A stretch of 64,000 nt of DNA from Cupriavidus campinensis. GTDB lineage: Bacteria > Pseudomonadota > Gammaproteobacteria > Burkholderiales > Burkholderiaceae. Positions 34,239-43,625 of this stretch are shown here, piece after piece. Location of the stretch: positions 124,001-188,000 of the forward strand of contig NZ_CAJPVH010000001.1 of the NCBI RefSeq assembly GCF_905397395.1. Reading direction: 5' to 3'. How positions within the stretch are numbered: position 1 is the stretch's first letter; each line of letters opens with the position of its first letter. Both the position numbers and the translations under genes were made by a program. Below the pieces are notes generated by a model. The model saw only the letters and a program-made list of their open reading frames with translations. It made no database searches and was not told the DNA's origin.

Positions 34239-35612
34239 CTAGCACTTGACCTGCGTTGTCTTCTCCTTGGCGTGGAGCATGGGAGGCTTCGCATTGCCGC
34301 CATTCTTTTCGAGGTATTGGCAGGCCTTGACGATATCCTGCGCGAGCAACATCGCCACGGTGTGATTGATGTGCGGCCGAATGACAACGCGCAGGCTCGT
34401 CACCGACTCCGCGTTCGGCGGCATCGTATAGGCAGACAATACCCAGCCGCGCTCCCTTACCTTGTTCGAGACGTCGAATTCGTTGAAATTCTTGAACTTC
34501 TTGTTCAGGGTCACAGCCACTACCGGAATGCGCTGGCTCTCGTTCATGATGTCGAAATACCCGCTTTCGACCAGAACCTTGCGCAATGCAATCGCGTTGT
34601 CCAAGGTGTGCTTCATGACCCGCCGATACCCATCGAAGCCGAGATGCAGGAAGAGGTAGTACTGCACGGCGACCTGGAACGCGTTGCGGCTGAAGTTGAG
34701 CGTGGCGGTGGGCATCTCCCCGCCGAGATAATTCACATAGAAGACCAGATCCTCGTTGAAGATCTTGCGCTCGCGGAAAATCACCCATCCCAGCCCCGGC
34801 GGCGTCAACCCATACTTATGGCCCGAGGCATTGATCGATAACACCCGTGGCAGACGGAAATCCCATTTGTAATCGGGGTACAGGAACGGGTTCACAAAGC
34901 CGCCGGAAGCCCCATCGATATGCATCGGCACCGAGATGCCTGTGCGCTGCTCGTAGGCGTCCAGCCAGTCGTGAATGGCCTGGATGTCGTCGTCTTCCCC
35001 GGTGAATGTCTGTCCAGCAATCGCGACGACAGCAATCGTGTTTTCGTCAACGTACTTGTCAAGGTCTTCGGCAGTCAGCCGATAGTTACCTGGCTTGAGC
35101 GGTACGATGCGTGGCTCGACATCGAAATAGCGCAGGAATTTCTTCCAGACAATCTGCACGTTGCCGCCCGTCACCATATTGGGTCGCGTGGCGTCCTTGC
35201 CCTCCGCCTGGCGTTTCTGCCGCCAGTTCCATTTGTGCGCGAGGCCCGCAAGCATGCAGGCCTCGGACGAGCCGACGGTCGCCGTGCCATAGGGCTCCGC
35301 ACCTTTGGGCCCGTTCCAGAGCTGATGCAGCCAGCGCACCATCCGTTGCTCGTTCGCGAAGACCTGCGGGTACATATCGTGGTCGATATAGTTCTTGAAG
35401 ATGTTGCGCGCAGCAACCTCTCTCGCCTCCGGCTCCGCCCACGTCGTCACGAAAGACGACATATTCAGCATCGGATTCGCGTCGGTCCATTCTTCACTGA
35501 TTACCACCGCGGCCGCTGCACGCGCTGACATGCCCTCCTTCGGAAATTGATCATCGGGCACCTTGAAATTGAATTCATCGTAGGCGGTAACCTTGTCTGA
35601 AATGACGGCCAT
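34239..35612 (-). CDS. gadB: Glutamate decarboxylase (PLP-dependent)
   Basis: 457 aa, the full length of bacterial GadA/GadB. PLP contacts are seen in GTATVGSSEACMLAGLAHKW (109-128) and VPMHIDGASGGFVNPFLYPD (228-247). The Schiff-base lysine is Lys266 in SINASGHKYGLTPPGLGW. The C-terminus ends TTQVKC and lacks the terminal His-Thr pair used as a pH-dependent plug in Escherichia coli GadB, so pH control may differ. The enzyme consumes a proton while turning glutamate into GABA and CO2. Start ATG 35612 with GAGGTG upstream. An antiporter gene of the AspT family at 37324 is the probable exchanger. Confidence 0.95.
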   Translation of the reverse strand: MAVISDKVTAYDEFNFKVPDDQFPKEGMSARAAAAVVISEEWTDANPMLNMSSFVTTWAEPEAREVAARNIFKNYIDHDMYPQVFANEQRMVRWLHQLWNGPKGAEPYGTATVGSSEACMLAGLAHKWNWRQKRQAEGKDATRPNMVTGGNVQIVWKKFLRYFDVEPRIVPLKPGNYRLTAEDLDKYVDENTIAVVAIAGQTFTGEDDDIQAIHDWLDAYEQRTGISVPMHIDGASGGFVNPFLYPDYKWDFRLPRVLSINASGHKYGLTPPGLGWVIFRERKIFNEDLVFYVNYLGGEMPTATLNFSRNAFQVAVQYYLFLHLGFDGYRRVMKHTLDNAIALRKVLVESGYFDIMNESQRIPVVAVTLNKKFKNFNEFDVSNKVRERGWVLSAYTMPPNAESVTSLRVVIRPHINHTVAMLLAQDIVKACQYLEKNGGNAKPPMLHAKEKTTQVKC

Positions 35613-35624
35613 TATTCACCTCGC

Positions 35625-35729
35625 TTAGCGCTTAACCCAATGGACGAAGCGTCCTTCGGGATTCTTTTTGTCCAGCGCCACGCGCTCGCGACAGTCGCTT
35701 ACGCCCTCGGCCCACTGGGTAATGTCCAC
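35625..35729 (-). CDS. Possible 34-aa peptide upstream of gadB
   Basis: GTG 35729 to TAA 35625 encodes VDITQWAEGVSDCRERVALD then KKNPEGRFVHWVKR. The composition looks protein-like, it ends 12 bp before gadB, and the frame is open upstream. No clear ribosome-binding site is seen at the GTG and no family is known. It could be a leader peptide or the tail of a lost gene. The rest of the gap to 35936 holds nothing else recognisable. Confidence 0.3.
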   Translation of the reverse strand: MDITQWAEGVSDCRERVALDKKNPEGRFVHWVKR

Positions 35730-35936
35730 GCTAGGTGATGTCGTACTGAAATGCTTGCTGCAGATCAACAAAAATGGCAGGGCGGCTCGCCCTTGCGTGT
35801 CGGATACCCGACAAGAAGACGACTGAGCAATTCCAGCGCACTTCGCGCGAACAGGTTGATATAGCGCAATGGCGGATGGAGATAATCGCCTTTCCTTATC
35901 TGTGAAGGGGGAGTCTTACGCATCTGGCGAGGCCTT

Positions 35937-36434
35937 ATGAATATCGAGCGCAGGAAGGTCAGCACTGTCCTGACTGTCATCGCCGTACTGATCCTCGTAG
36001 CTGCGCTGCCGTCGGCCGTGCGCGAGACGTTCGAGACCGGGAGAATCTATCTCTTCTCGCACCAGTTTCTTGAGGAGCTGCCGCAACGTCTCACGGGCCC
36101 TGGCCGGATGCGTTTTGTCCTGCAACCGCTGATTGCCGTCATTCTCGGCGTTCGTGCCGGGTGGCGCGATGCTCATGCGGGACGCCTCCCCTATATCCAT
36201 GCCCTGGTCACCGATGCCGCGCATCGCAAGGATCTGCTGCGCAGCGGCTTGTCTGCAGTACGCGACTTGCTGGCCATGGGCATTACGCTGGATGCCCTGG
36301 CGCAACTGCTTATTTATGGTGTGGTGCATCCCGGTGCGGCGGCCGTGCTCGGGCCAGTACTGATCTGCCTCCCGTACGCCGTGGCACGCGCCCTGGCCAA
36401 TCGGGTGGTCAATCTATTTCCCCGCGCGCGCTGA
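35937..36434 (+). CDS. Hypothetical inner-membrane protein
   Basis: 165 aa from ATG 35937. Hydrophobic segments at about 9-27, 63-75, 108-125 and 133-150 suggest three or four membrane passes, with basic loops between them (RAGWRDAHAGRLPY, HRKDLLRSGLSAVRD). No family was recognised. It precedes the DUF4239 gene by 26 bp and the antiporter gene by under 1 kb, all on one strand. It is therefore probably part of the acid-stress cluster. Confidence 0.75.
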   Translation: MNIERRKVSTVLTVIAVLILVAALPSAVRETFETGRIYLFSHQFLEELPQRLTGPGRMRFVLQPLIAVILGVRAGWRDAHAGRLPYIHALVTDAAHRKDLLRSGLSAVRDLLAMGITLDALAQLLIYGVVHPGAAAVLGPVLICLPYAVARALANRVVNLFPRAR

Positions 36435-36460
36435 GACGCTCTCGTTTATCGGAGAAGACC

Positions 36461-37231
36461 GTGGAACTGGTCGTCAAGGATTACCCGCTACTGGTGTTCC
36501 TGATCACACTCATCACGTTATGGTTGGCCGAATGGCTCGGCTCGCGCCTGCTGTTTCAGGAGCGCGATGCAGCAGAGCGATCCGATTCGAGCGACGGCGT
36601 CATCCAGGGTTCCGTGCTGACACTGCTGGCCTTGCTGATTGGCTTCAGCTTCGCCATGGCGGTGAATCGCTACGATTTGCGCAAGAACTACGAGGAAGCG
36701 GAAGCCAACGCCATCGGCACGGAATTCCTCCGCGCGGGATTTCTGCCTGGTGAGGACGCAGAGAAGACTCGTAACCTGCTCAGGCTGTATCTGGACCAGC
36801 GGCTGCGCTTTTACACGATCCGTGACGCTACGCAACTCCAACACGCCAATGCCGAGACTTCGGCATTGCAGACGCAGCTCTGGACCATCGTGCAGCGGAA
36901 CGCCATCGCCGAACCAAATGTGGTCCTCGCGCTGGTGGCGGCGGGAATGAACGATGTACTGAACAGCGAAGGCTACACGCAGGCAGCGTGGTGGAACCGC
37001 ATTCCGAGTGCCGCGTGGTTGTTCATGCTGCTGGTTGCGATCTGCAGCAATGTACTCATCGGATACGCAGTCAGGAAGTCGCGCTCGGAGCGAAGGATGC
37101 TGTTCGTGCTGCCACTGGTTGTCGCGGCGTCGTTCATGCTGATCGCGGACATCGATAGCCCGCGCGGCGGCCTGATCCGGGTGGACCCGCACAACCTCCT
37201 CCGGCTCGCCGAATCGCTTCGAGCCCAATGA
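36461..37231 (+). CDS. Bestrophin-like DUF4239 membrane protein
   Basis: 256 aa. The start is GTG 36461 with GGAG about 6 bp upstream. Four membrane segments are seen: LLVFLITLITLWLAEWLGS, GSVLTLLALLIGFSFAMAVN, AAWLFMLLVAICSNVLIGYA and MLFVLPLVVAASFMLIAD. The motif NRYDLRKNYEEAEANAIGTE follows the second, as in DUF4239 proteins, which resemble bestrophin anion channels. The C-terminal IDSPRGGLIRVDP is also typical. A role in anion or bicarbonate movement would fit the SulP/decarboxylase setting, but this is inference. Confidence 0.85.
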   Translation: MELVVKDYPLLVFLITLITLWLAEWLGSRLLFQERDAAERSDSSDGVIQGSVLTLLALLIGFSFAMAVNRYDLRKNYEEAEANAIGTEFLRAGFLPGEDAEKTRNLLRLYLDQRLRFYTIRDATQLQHANAETSALQTQLWTIVQRNAIAEPNVVLALVAAGMNDVLNSEGYTQAAWWNRIPSAAWLFMLLVAICSNVLIGYAVRKSRSERRMLFVLPLVVAASFMLIADIDSPRGGLIRVDPHNLLRLAESLRAQ

Positions 37232-37323
37232 GCGTCGCTTGGGAGCCGGCGCACAGTCCCGCGTGGTTCTGGACGAAGAGATGGAATCCACGCCGTATCC
37301 CTTGCTGACAATGGAGTATCACC

Positions 37324-39012
37324 ATGTCCTGGCTCGCATCGACGTTAAAGGCGTATCCGGAGATCGCCATCTTCCTCGCGCTGTGCATTGGCTACTGGGT
37401 GGGGGGCAAGAGCTTCAAGGGCTTCAGCCTTGGCGCGGTCACTGCAACCCTGCTCGTCGCCATCGCCATCGGCACGCTCGGCGTCACCATCTCACCCAAC
37501 GTCAAGGCTGTGTTCTTCCTGATGTTCCTCTTCGCCGTGGGGTATAGCGTCGGCCCGCAATTCGTGCGTGGCATCGCCCGTGACGGCGTGCCCCAGGTCA
37601 TTTTTGCGGCCGTGTCATGCCTGCTCTCCCTGGCTGCCGTGACCGGGGCGGCGGTCATGGCCCACTACAGCCTGGGCTCGGCGGCCGGATTGTTCGCGGG
37701 ATCGCAGACCATCTCCGCCTCGATGGGCCTGGCCACCGATGCCATCAACCGCCTCGGCCTGCCGCCGGACGAGACCCGCGAACTGCTGGAGAGCATGCCC
37801 ATCGCCTATGCCGTTACCTATATCTTTGGCACGGTGGGGTCAGCCCTGATCCTCGCGCAGCTCGGGCCAAAGCTGCTGGGAATCGATCTTGTTGCCGCAT
37901 GCAAGGACTACGAGCGGGAACTCGGCGCAGGAGAAGCCGCCGAAGCGGGGACGGAATGGCATGACTTCGAGATCCGCGCTTATCGCGTTGGGGCGGACAG
38001 TCCGTTCATCGGCAGGACGGTTGCAGACCTGGAAGCCCACACCCCGGAGGGCCATCGCGCCTTCATCGAGCGCATTCGGCGCGATGGCGGGATCATCGAA
38101 CCGGCGATGGACACAAAGCTGGCGCCCGGCGATATCGTCGCAATTGGCGGCAAGCGTGACCAGCTGATCGAACGGATGGGGCCGATGTCCCTGGAGGTCG
38201 AGGATGCCGAACTCCTCGATGTGCAGACCGAGGGGGTCGACATCTATGTCACCAACAAGGCGGTGGATGGCCGCACGCTCCGCGAACTGGCCCGCTGGCC
38301 GGGAGCGCGTGGGGTGTTTCTCAAGCACATCAAGCGGGGGCCGACCGAAACCGGCATTCCGCTATTGCCGAAGACCAAGCTTTACCGTGGTGACGTGATC
38401 ACGGTGGTGGGCCGAACCCAGGACATCAACGCTGCGGCCCGGCAACTGGGTTACATCGACCGCCCGACCAAAGTGACGGATGTGGCCTCCATGTCGCTGG
38501 CCATCCTGATCGGTGCGCTGGTGGGCGCGGCCGTGCTGAGGCTGGGCAGCATCCCACTGACGATTTCCACCGCCGGCGGCACGCTCATCGCTGGATTGCT
38601 GTTCGGGTGGATCCGGGCGATACGGCCAACGTTCGGCCAGATTCCCGAGCCCACGATCTGGTTCATGAGTTCGGTCGGCCTGAACGTCTTCATCGCCGTG
38701 GTGGGCATCTCCGCCGGTCCGGGCTTCATCGCGGGCCTGCAGAAGCTCGGCATCAGCCTGCTGCTCTGGGGCATCTTCGCTACCACTGTGCCGTTGCTGG
38801 TCAGCATGTTCCTGGCCAAGTACGTATTCCGCTTTCACCCGGCCATCCTGCTGGGGGCTTGCGCCGGCGCCCGGGCCACCACGGCGGCACTGGGCATGAT
38901 CTGCGAAGTGGCACAGAGTCAGGTTCCGGGTCTCGGCTATACGGTGTGCTATGCCGTCGGCAACACGCTCCTCACGATCTCGGGGATGGTCATCATCATG
39001 ATCCTGTCTTGA
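37324..39012 (+). CDS. Aspartate:alanine exchanger-family antiporter (AspT/YidE type)
   Basis: 562 aa. Two membrane blocks of about five segments (residues 10-180 and 390-562) flank two TrkA_C/RCK_C domains. Each block has the AAE motif region: [19 protein letters not shown], then [20 protein letters not shown] in the first, and [20 protein letters not shown] in the second. RCK_C sequences include [20 protein letters not shown] and [15 protein letters not shown]. AspT exchanges aspartate for alanine and so builds a proton gradient with a decarboxylase. Next to glutamate decarboxylase, the likely exchange is glutamate for GABA. The start ATG 37324 lacks a strong ribosome-binding site. Confidence 0.9.
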   Translation: MSWLASTLKAYPEIAIFLALCIGYWVGGKSFKGFSLGAVTATLLVAIAIGTLGVTISPNVKAVFFLMFLFAVGYSVGPQFVRGIARDGVPQVIFAAVSCLLSLAAVTGAAVMAHYSLGSAAGLFAGSQTISASMGLATDAINRLGLPPDETRELLESMPIAYAVTYIFGTVGSALILAQLGPKLLGIDLVAACKDYERELGAGEAAEAGTEWHDFEIRAYRVGADSPFIGRTVADLEAHTPEGHRAFIERIRRDGGIIEPAMDTKLAPGDIVAIGGKRDQLIERMGPMSLEVEDAELLDVQTEGVDIYVTNKAVDGRTLRELARWPGARGVFLKHIKRGPTETGIPLLPKTKLYRGDVITVVGRTQDINAAARQLGYIDRPTKVTDVASMSLAILIGALVGAAVLRLGSIPLTISTAGGTLIAGLLFGWIRAIRPTFGQIPEPTIWFMSSVGLNVFIAVVGISAGPGFIAGLQKLGISLLLWGIFATTVPLLVSMFLAKYVFRFHPAILLGACAGARATTAALGMICEVAQSQVPGLGYTVCYAVGNTLLTISGMVIIMILS

Positions 39013-39025
39013 GGCTGAAGACCCC

Positions 39026-42000
39026 CTACCACGTGTACTTCACCCCCGCGCGCACCACATATTGGTAGAAGCTCTGCGCGCCCCACGCGCCCGAGACATT
39101 GGTCCAGCCGGTCCAGCGTTTGCGGAAGTCCACATTGACGCCGATTTTCACTTCGTACCGATTGTCCGGGTACATGCTCCCCACGGGAAGCTGATTGAAC
39201 GACACGTTGCTGCCCACGCTGGTATGCCACCAGTTGAGGGTCAGGTACGGCTGCCATTTGCGCGCGTCATCGCGCACATAGGTGCGATGCAGTCGCGCCC
39301 CGAGCCGCGTGATCCAGCCGTGCGAATCCGCCCCGCTCACGCGCGTGCCATTCGGCTCCGTGATGTCGTCCTCACTGTAGCCGACGTAGATCAACTGGCC
39401 CTGCGGCTCGATGACCCAATCGTGGCGCAGTGGCATGGCGTAACCGCCCTCCGCCGATACGGCGAAGCCCTGCGCGTGGTAGCGGACCACCGGCAGCAGG
39501 TCGCCCTCCACGCGATTGGTGAACCAGCCGTACTGGAACCAGGTGTCCACGTAGGCGCCGAGCTTGTGTTCGTCATTCTGGTACCAGGTGCCGTAGGCGC
39601 CCACGCTCCACCCTTCTACCCGCCCCTTGGCTCGGAAGGCGTTGCCCTGCGCTTGCGCGTCCGTCCAGGCGTTGCCGTAGCTGCCCATCAGGCCGAGGTG
39701 CGCGCGCGCGGCTTCGCCGAAGACCTTCCACTTGGCCAGTTCGGCGCCGCCCTGGAGCAGGAAGGCGTCCGTGCTGGTCTTGAACACGCCATTGCTGCTG
39801 TGGCTGCCCTCCCACTTGCCTACCGCGCGCAACCAGCCTGAGCGCGGCTTGTCGTTCTCGCGGTCGAAATCCTGTCCTTCTACATACTGCGGCTCGCCCA
39901 GCCGGTCATGCAGGCTATGGACAAACATCTGCCCGGCCAGGCGCTGGTTGGCCAGGTAGGCCGCCACCTCGGGGCGATAGAGCGCGCCGGCCGGCGTTGG
40001 AGGCGGGGTCGGGCCTGGGTCCTGTTCGGACCGCAGATACCAGACGTTTGCGGCGCTGCCATCCGGCGCGCCCTGGAACAGCCGGTATTCGTAGGCGCCG
40101 GCCACGGCGCGGCCATCCAGCGCAAAGGCGCCGGGCGCACTGTCGCTGGCCGCCGGACTCAGGATTTCCACGAGCGGAATGCCGTTGGCGACCGTGAGCG
40201 CACCCTGTCCGCCGACGTTGTTGACCCGAATCCGCGTGGCGCCGCCGGAGCCGGTCGCCGTGGCATCCGCAACGAGCATGTCGGCACGCGAGGCAGGCCC
40301 GCCCTCATTGAGCACGGCATTGAGCTTCAGTGTGCCGCCATTGGAGACATAGCGTCCCCCGCCGTACTGCCCCGCCGTCTGGCCGCCGCCGATCAAGAGC
40401 ACGTTGCCGACCGCCGTACCGCCGCCTGTGAGATCGATGGTTCCACTGTTGGTGAACGTCTGCACGCCAAGGATCTGCCCCTGCACCGCGCCGCCGGCTA
40501 CCGGCGTGTTGGCCGTCTGGCCCAGCGGCAGATAAGCGCCGGCCGGGTTGAACGTGACGATGGCGTCGGCCGGTTGCCGCGTGCCGCCCGCCCCTGACAC
40601 CGGCTGCGCGGCCAGCGCAAGCGTGCCGGCGTTATCGACCGTGTTGTTCAGGCCCGTGCCGAGGTTGGCGATTGCCACGTTCCAGCTGTCCCGCGAGCCG
40701 CTTCCCGTGCTATCCGCGAAGCTGCGCAGGTTCCACGTGCCGCTATTGTTGAGCGTGACGTCAGACGTTGCCGCCGAGACAACACCCGTCATCGTGCCAG
40801 TGTTGTCGAGCCGGAACGATCCCGCCGAGCCGTTGCTGTCGGCACGCACGGCCTGATCGCTCAGGGCCTCGATGGAAGACGCATTCCGCACGAGCTGTGT
40901 CAGCCCGGCCGTGGCGATGCCCGCGCTCGTGCCCCATCCCGCCCGAACCGGCTGGAGGTTCTGCACATCGACCGCGCCGCCCACCGAGGTGATCTCCAGG
41001 CCCGACGCATTGTTCCCGACGGTCGAGATCGCCCCTTCATTGACGACGGACATCGCTGCCGCGCCGCTGCCCCGCGCCAGGATGCCCTGCGCGTCGATCG
41101 CGCCAAGCGTCTGGATCGCGCCGCGATTGATGATGGTCTGCGCGCCCGTTCCCGAGAGCGTGGCGATCCCACGCTGGGCGTTGCCGCGCGCCGTCAGCGT
41201 GCCGGCATTCTGCACGGTGACTTTCCCCAGCCCAGTGCCGCCGTTGTAGCCGCTGCCCGCCACGATGGCCGCGCCGCTGCCATTCACGTCGATGCTGCCG
41301 CTCAGGAAATTGATGTCGACATCGCCGCCCAGACTGGTGCCTTGCAGACCGAACGAACCGCCGCCGGATCCTTCTCCACCGCCATTGTCCGAGTGCGTGA
41401 TGATCGTGCCCTGCGCCGTGATGCCGACCGTGTTGGTCGCCGCACCCGTGGTGGCGTAGATCCCGTTGGCATTGCCGTTGAAGGTTTCGAGGCGGGCACC
41501 GGTGTAGGTCACCTGCGTATTGCCGCTGACGGAATGCGCGCGAATGGCAGCCGAGCCGTCGCCGTAGGTGGTGATGTTGCCCGAATAGTCGACGGTGACG
41601 GCCCCGGCTTCCGCGCCAACGGTAATGCCGAAGGCGCGCACCGTTGCAGCGTTGCCGAACACTGTAATGTCACCGGTGCCCGTGACGGTGGCCGTCCCGC
41701 CAGCCCGGGCGATCATATAGATGCCGCGTGAGCCCTCGGCATTCCCCGTGGCGCCAACCGTGATCGGCGCCCGGTTGTCGACCGACAGCGAGCCCGATGT
41801 GGTCAGCCCCGATGTGACATAGATGCCATGCCCCGCCTGCCCCGTGGCCAAAATGGCGCCCTCGTTGACCACCGCGACGTCGCCGCCCTGCGTGCTGGAT
41901 CGGATGCCGAAGCCGTTCAGCCCGTCGGTGGTGATGGCGCCGCCGTTGCGGATGCGGGTGGTGCCGGTACCGGCATCGGTCATGATGCCGAACGCATTGG

Positions 42001-42799
42001 TCGCGGTCGCCCGGACCGTGGCGTTGCTGTCGATGGTGATGGCGCCGCTGCCGGGGCTGTAGGCGCGTATACCGGCATGATTGGCGGGGCCCGCCTCGAG
42101 ACCCGGGTCCGACGGATCCTCGATTGCCGTGGTGTTGTCGATAAGGAAGGTCACGCCGCTGCCGACCGTCGCCGAGACCGCGCCCGCACTGGTCGCCGTG
42201 GTTTTCACGTTCATGCCGTGGCCGCCGACCGTCGAAATGGTCCCGCTGCCCTGATGCACGATGGCGGCGCTGCCGCCGCCGTTGGCAGTGATGTCCAGGC
42301 CGTCGTGCTCGTTCCCGCCGACCCGGTTCGTGATGTTGAGCGTCGTGCCGGGCGTCACGGTAATCGTCGAACTGCCCGGGCTCAGGTTGATTACGCCAAC
42401 CCCGTCCAGGCCAGCGCCCTGCATGGTGATCGACGTGGTGCCGCCGTCGAGGATCGCGGCGGCATTGCCGGCAGTGACGGTGCCGGTGACCTGGGCCGTC
42501 ACGCCGTTCGCGGCCGCCGCCGGCTGGTTGATGATGGTGGTGCCCGCCACGGTTGCCGTGGCGTTGGCTGCGGACGTGGTCGCCCGGATACTGGCCCCGG
42601 CCGTCGTATTGAACGTGGTGCCCGTCAGGGTGCCGATATTGGCCGCCGTACCCGCTGTCGGCTGGCAGAACACGCCAACCGAGAACGTTCCGCTGATACT
42701 CGTACTGCACATGGACGTCTGCGCTTGCAGTGCCGAGGGGAACAATGCTGCGGCGCCCAGTGCGATCCGCGTCCTCACACAACGTCCCGGCCGCCCCAT
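39026..42799 (-). CDS. Large autotransporter with beta-helix passenger
   Basis: 1257 aa from ATG 42799 with GGGAGA 7 bp upstream; the frame open to 43414 lies mostly antisense to the LysE gene. A signal peptide MGRPGRCVRTRIALGAAALF ends near LQAQT. Residues 30-950 are a long Gly/Ala/Thr/Asn-rich repeat region with many ITVxGxG and TxVxNxG rungs, a beta-helix passenger. Residues about 985-1257 form the autotransporter beta-barrel, with GQMFVHSLHDRLGEPQYVEG, SGWLRAVGKWEGSHSSNGVF and the C-terminal YQYVVRAGVKYTW ending in an aromatic residue. The protein is exported to the cell surface. It converges with the antiporter gene, leaving only 13 bp. Confidence 0.9.
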   Translation of the reverse strand: MGRPGRCVRTRIALGAAALFPSALQAQTSMCSTSISGTFSVGVFCQPTAGTAANIGTLTGTTFNTTAGASIRATTSAANATATVAGTTIINQPAAAANGVTAQVTGTVTAGNAAAILDGGTTSITMQGAGLDGVGVINLSPGSSTITVTPGTTLNITNRVGGNEHDGLDITANGGGSAAIVHQGSGTISTVGGHGMNVKTTATSAGAVSATVGSGVTFLIDNTTAIEDPSDPGLEAGPANHAGIRAYSPGSGAITIDSNATVRATATNAFGIMTDAGTGTTRIRNGGAITTDGLNGFGIRSSTQGGDVAVVNEGAILATGQAGHGIYVTSGLTTSGSLSVDNRAPITVGATGNAEGSRGIYMIARAGGTATVTGTGDITVFGNAATVRAFGITVGAEAGAVTVDYSGNITTYGDGSAAIRAHSVSGNTQVTYTGARLETFNGNANGIYATTGAATNTVGITAQGTIITHSDNGGGEGSGGGSFGLQGTSLGGDVDINFLSGSIDVNGSGAAIVAGSGYNGGTGLGKVTVQNAGTLTARGNAQRGIATLSGTGAQTIINRGAIQTLGAIDAQGILARGSGAAAMSVVNEGAISTVGNNASGLEITSVGGAVDVQNLQPVRAGWGTSAGIATAGLTQLVRNASSIEALSDQAVRADSNGSAGSFRLDNTGTMTGVVSAATSDVTLNNSGTWNLRSFADSTGSGSRDSWNVAIANLGTGLNNTVDNAGTLALAAQPVSGAGGTRQPADAIVTFNPAGAYLPLGQTANTPVAGGAVQGQILGVQTFTNSGTIDLTGGGTAVGNVLLIGGGQTAGQYGGGRYVSNGGTLKLNAVLNEGGPASRADMLVADATATGSGGATRIRVNNVGGQGALTVANGIPLVEILSPAASDSAPGAFALDGRAVAGAYEYRLFQGAPDGSAANVWYLRSEQDPGPTPPPTPAGALYRPEVAAYLANQRLAGQMFVHSLHDRLGEPQYVEGQDFDRENDKPRSGWLRAVGKWEGSHSSNGVFKTSTDAFLLQGGAELAKWKVFGEAARAHLGLMGSYGNAWTDAQAQGNAFRAKGRVEGWSVGAYGTWYQNDEHKLGAYVDTWFQYGWFTNRVEGDLLPVVRYHAQGFAVSAEGGYAMPLRHDWVIEPQGQLIYVGYSEDDITEPNGTRVSGADSHGWITRLGARLHRTYVRDDARKWQPYLTLNWWHTSVGSNVSFNQLPVGSMYPDNRYEVKIGVNVDFRKRWTGWTNVSGAWGAQSFYQYVVRAGVKYTW

Positions 42800-42885
42800 A
42801 TAGTCTCCCGTGCCATAGTCAGACGTGGTCGAACCAGTATGGAGTGCCAAATCTGACGGGCAAGTGAAACTTTTGGCAAAGCGAG

Positions 42886-43533
42886 TTAAAGCCGTTGCAT
42901 CGCCCCGATTGCCCGCCGGCCCACCACCACGAGCACCCCCGCCCCGAACACGATCAGCATGCCGCCCGCCGCCCGTTCCAGTTTCGGCAGCGCCCGGGAG
43001 AAGCGCCGCAGCACGCGCGCGTGACCGATGGACACCGCGACCAGCAGGTCCCACCCCAGCACCGCGGCGAACATCCACACGCCGTACGCCACCTTCCACG
43101 GCGCGCTGGCGTGCGGCCCGCTCAGCATGGCGGCCAGGCTGGCGTAGAACAAGGCGTTCTTGGGGTTGAGGATGCCGGACAGGAAGCCGCTGGCCACCGC
43201 CTGCGCCAAGCCGGTGGCCGCTCCGCCACCCTGGTTCGCCGCACCCAGCGGGGTGGCCCCGGCGAACCGCACGAACTGCCAGCCGAGATAGAGCAGGTAC
43301 AGGCCGCCGGCCAGTTGCGTCAGGCCGAATAGCGCGCTGTCTGGTTGCATGGCCGAGACCCCCGCGAATGCCCCGGTGATGAACACGCCGTTGGCCAGCG
43401 CAATGCCGAGACACGCCCCGGCGGCGCGTCGCCAGCCGGCGGCCAGTGAGGTGCGGGCGATCAGGAAGAAGTCGGGGCCGGGCGACAGCAGCGCCAGAAA
43501 GTGGGCCGTGGCGACGATGAGGAATAGGTGCAT
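42886..43533 (-). CDS. LysE/RhtB-family amino acid exporter
   Basis: 215 aa from ATG 43533; the longer frame upstream lacks sense. MHLFLIVATAHFLALLSPGP then DFFLIARTSLAAGWRRAAGA shows the conserved SPGPDF motif of the family. GFLSGILNPKNALFYASL is the second family signature. Six membrane segments are expected. It exports amino acids or small derivatives. It lies downstream of an AraC regulator on the same strand (92 bp), the usual pairing in which an AraC protein switches on its LysE exporter. Confidence 0.92.
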   Translation of the reverse strand: MHLFLIVATAHFLALLSPGPDFFLIARTSLAAGWRRAAGACLGIALANGVFITGAFAGVSAMQPDSALFGLTQLAGGLYLLYLGWQFVRFAGATPLGAANQGGGAATGLAQAVASGFLSGILNPKNALFYASLAAMLSGPHASAPWKVAYGVWMFAAVLGWDLLVAVSIGHARVLRRFSRALPKLERAAGGMLIVFGAGVLVVVGRRAIGAMQRL

Positions 43534-43625
43534 GACGCGGACTCGCTGAGGAAACCGGCGGAGTCTGCCGCCCCGCACGGGCCGCGTCTTGAAGGAAATT
43601 GCAGGATTGGGGGGATCAGGCCCGA

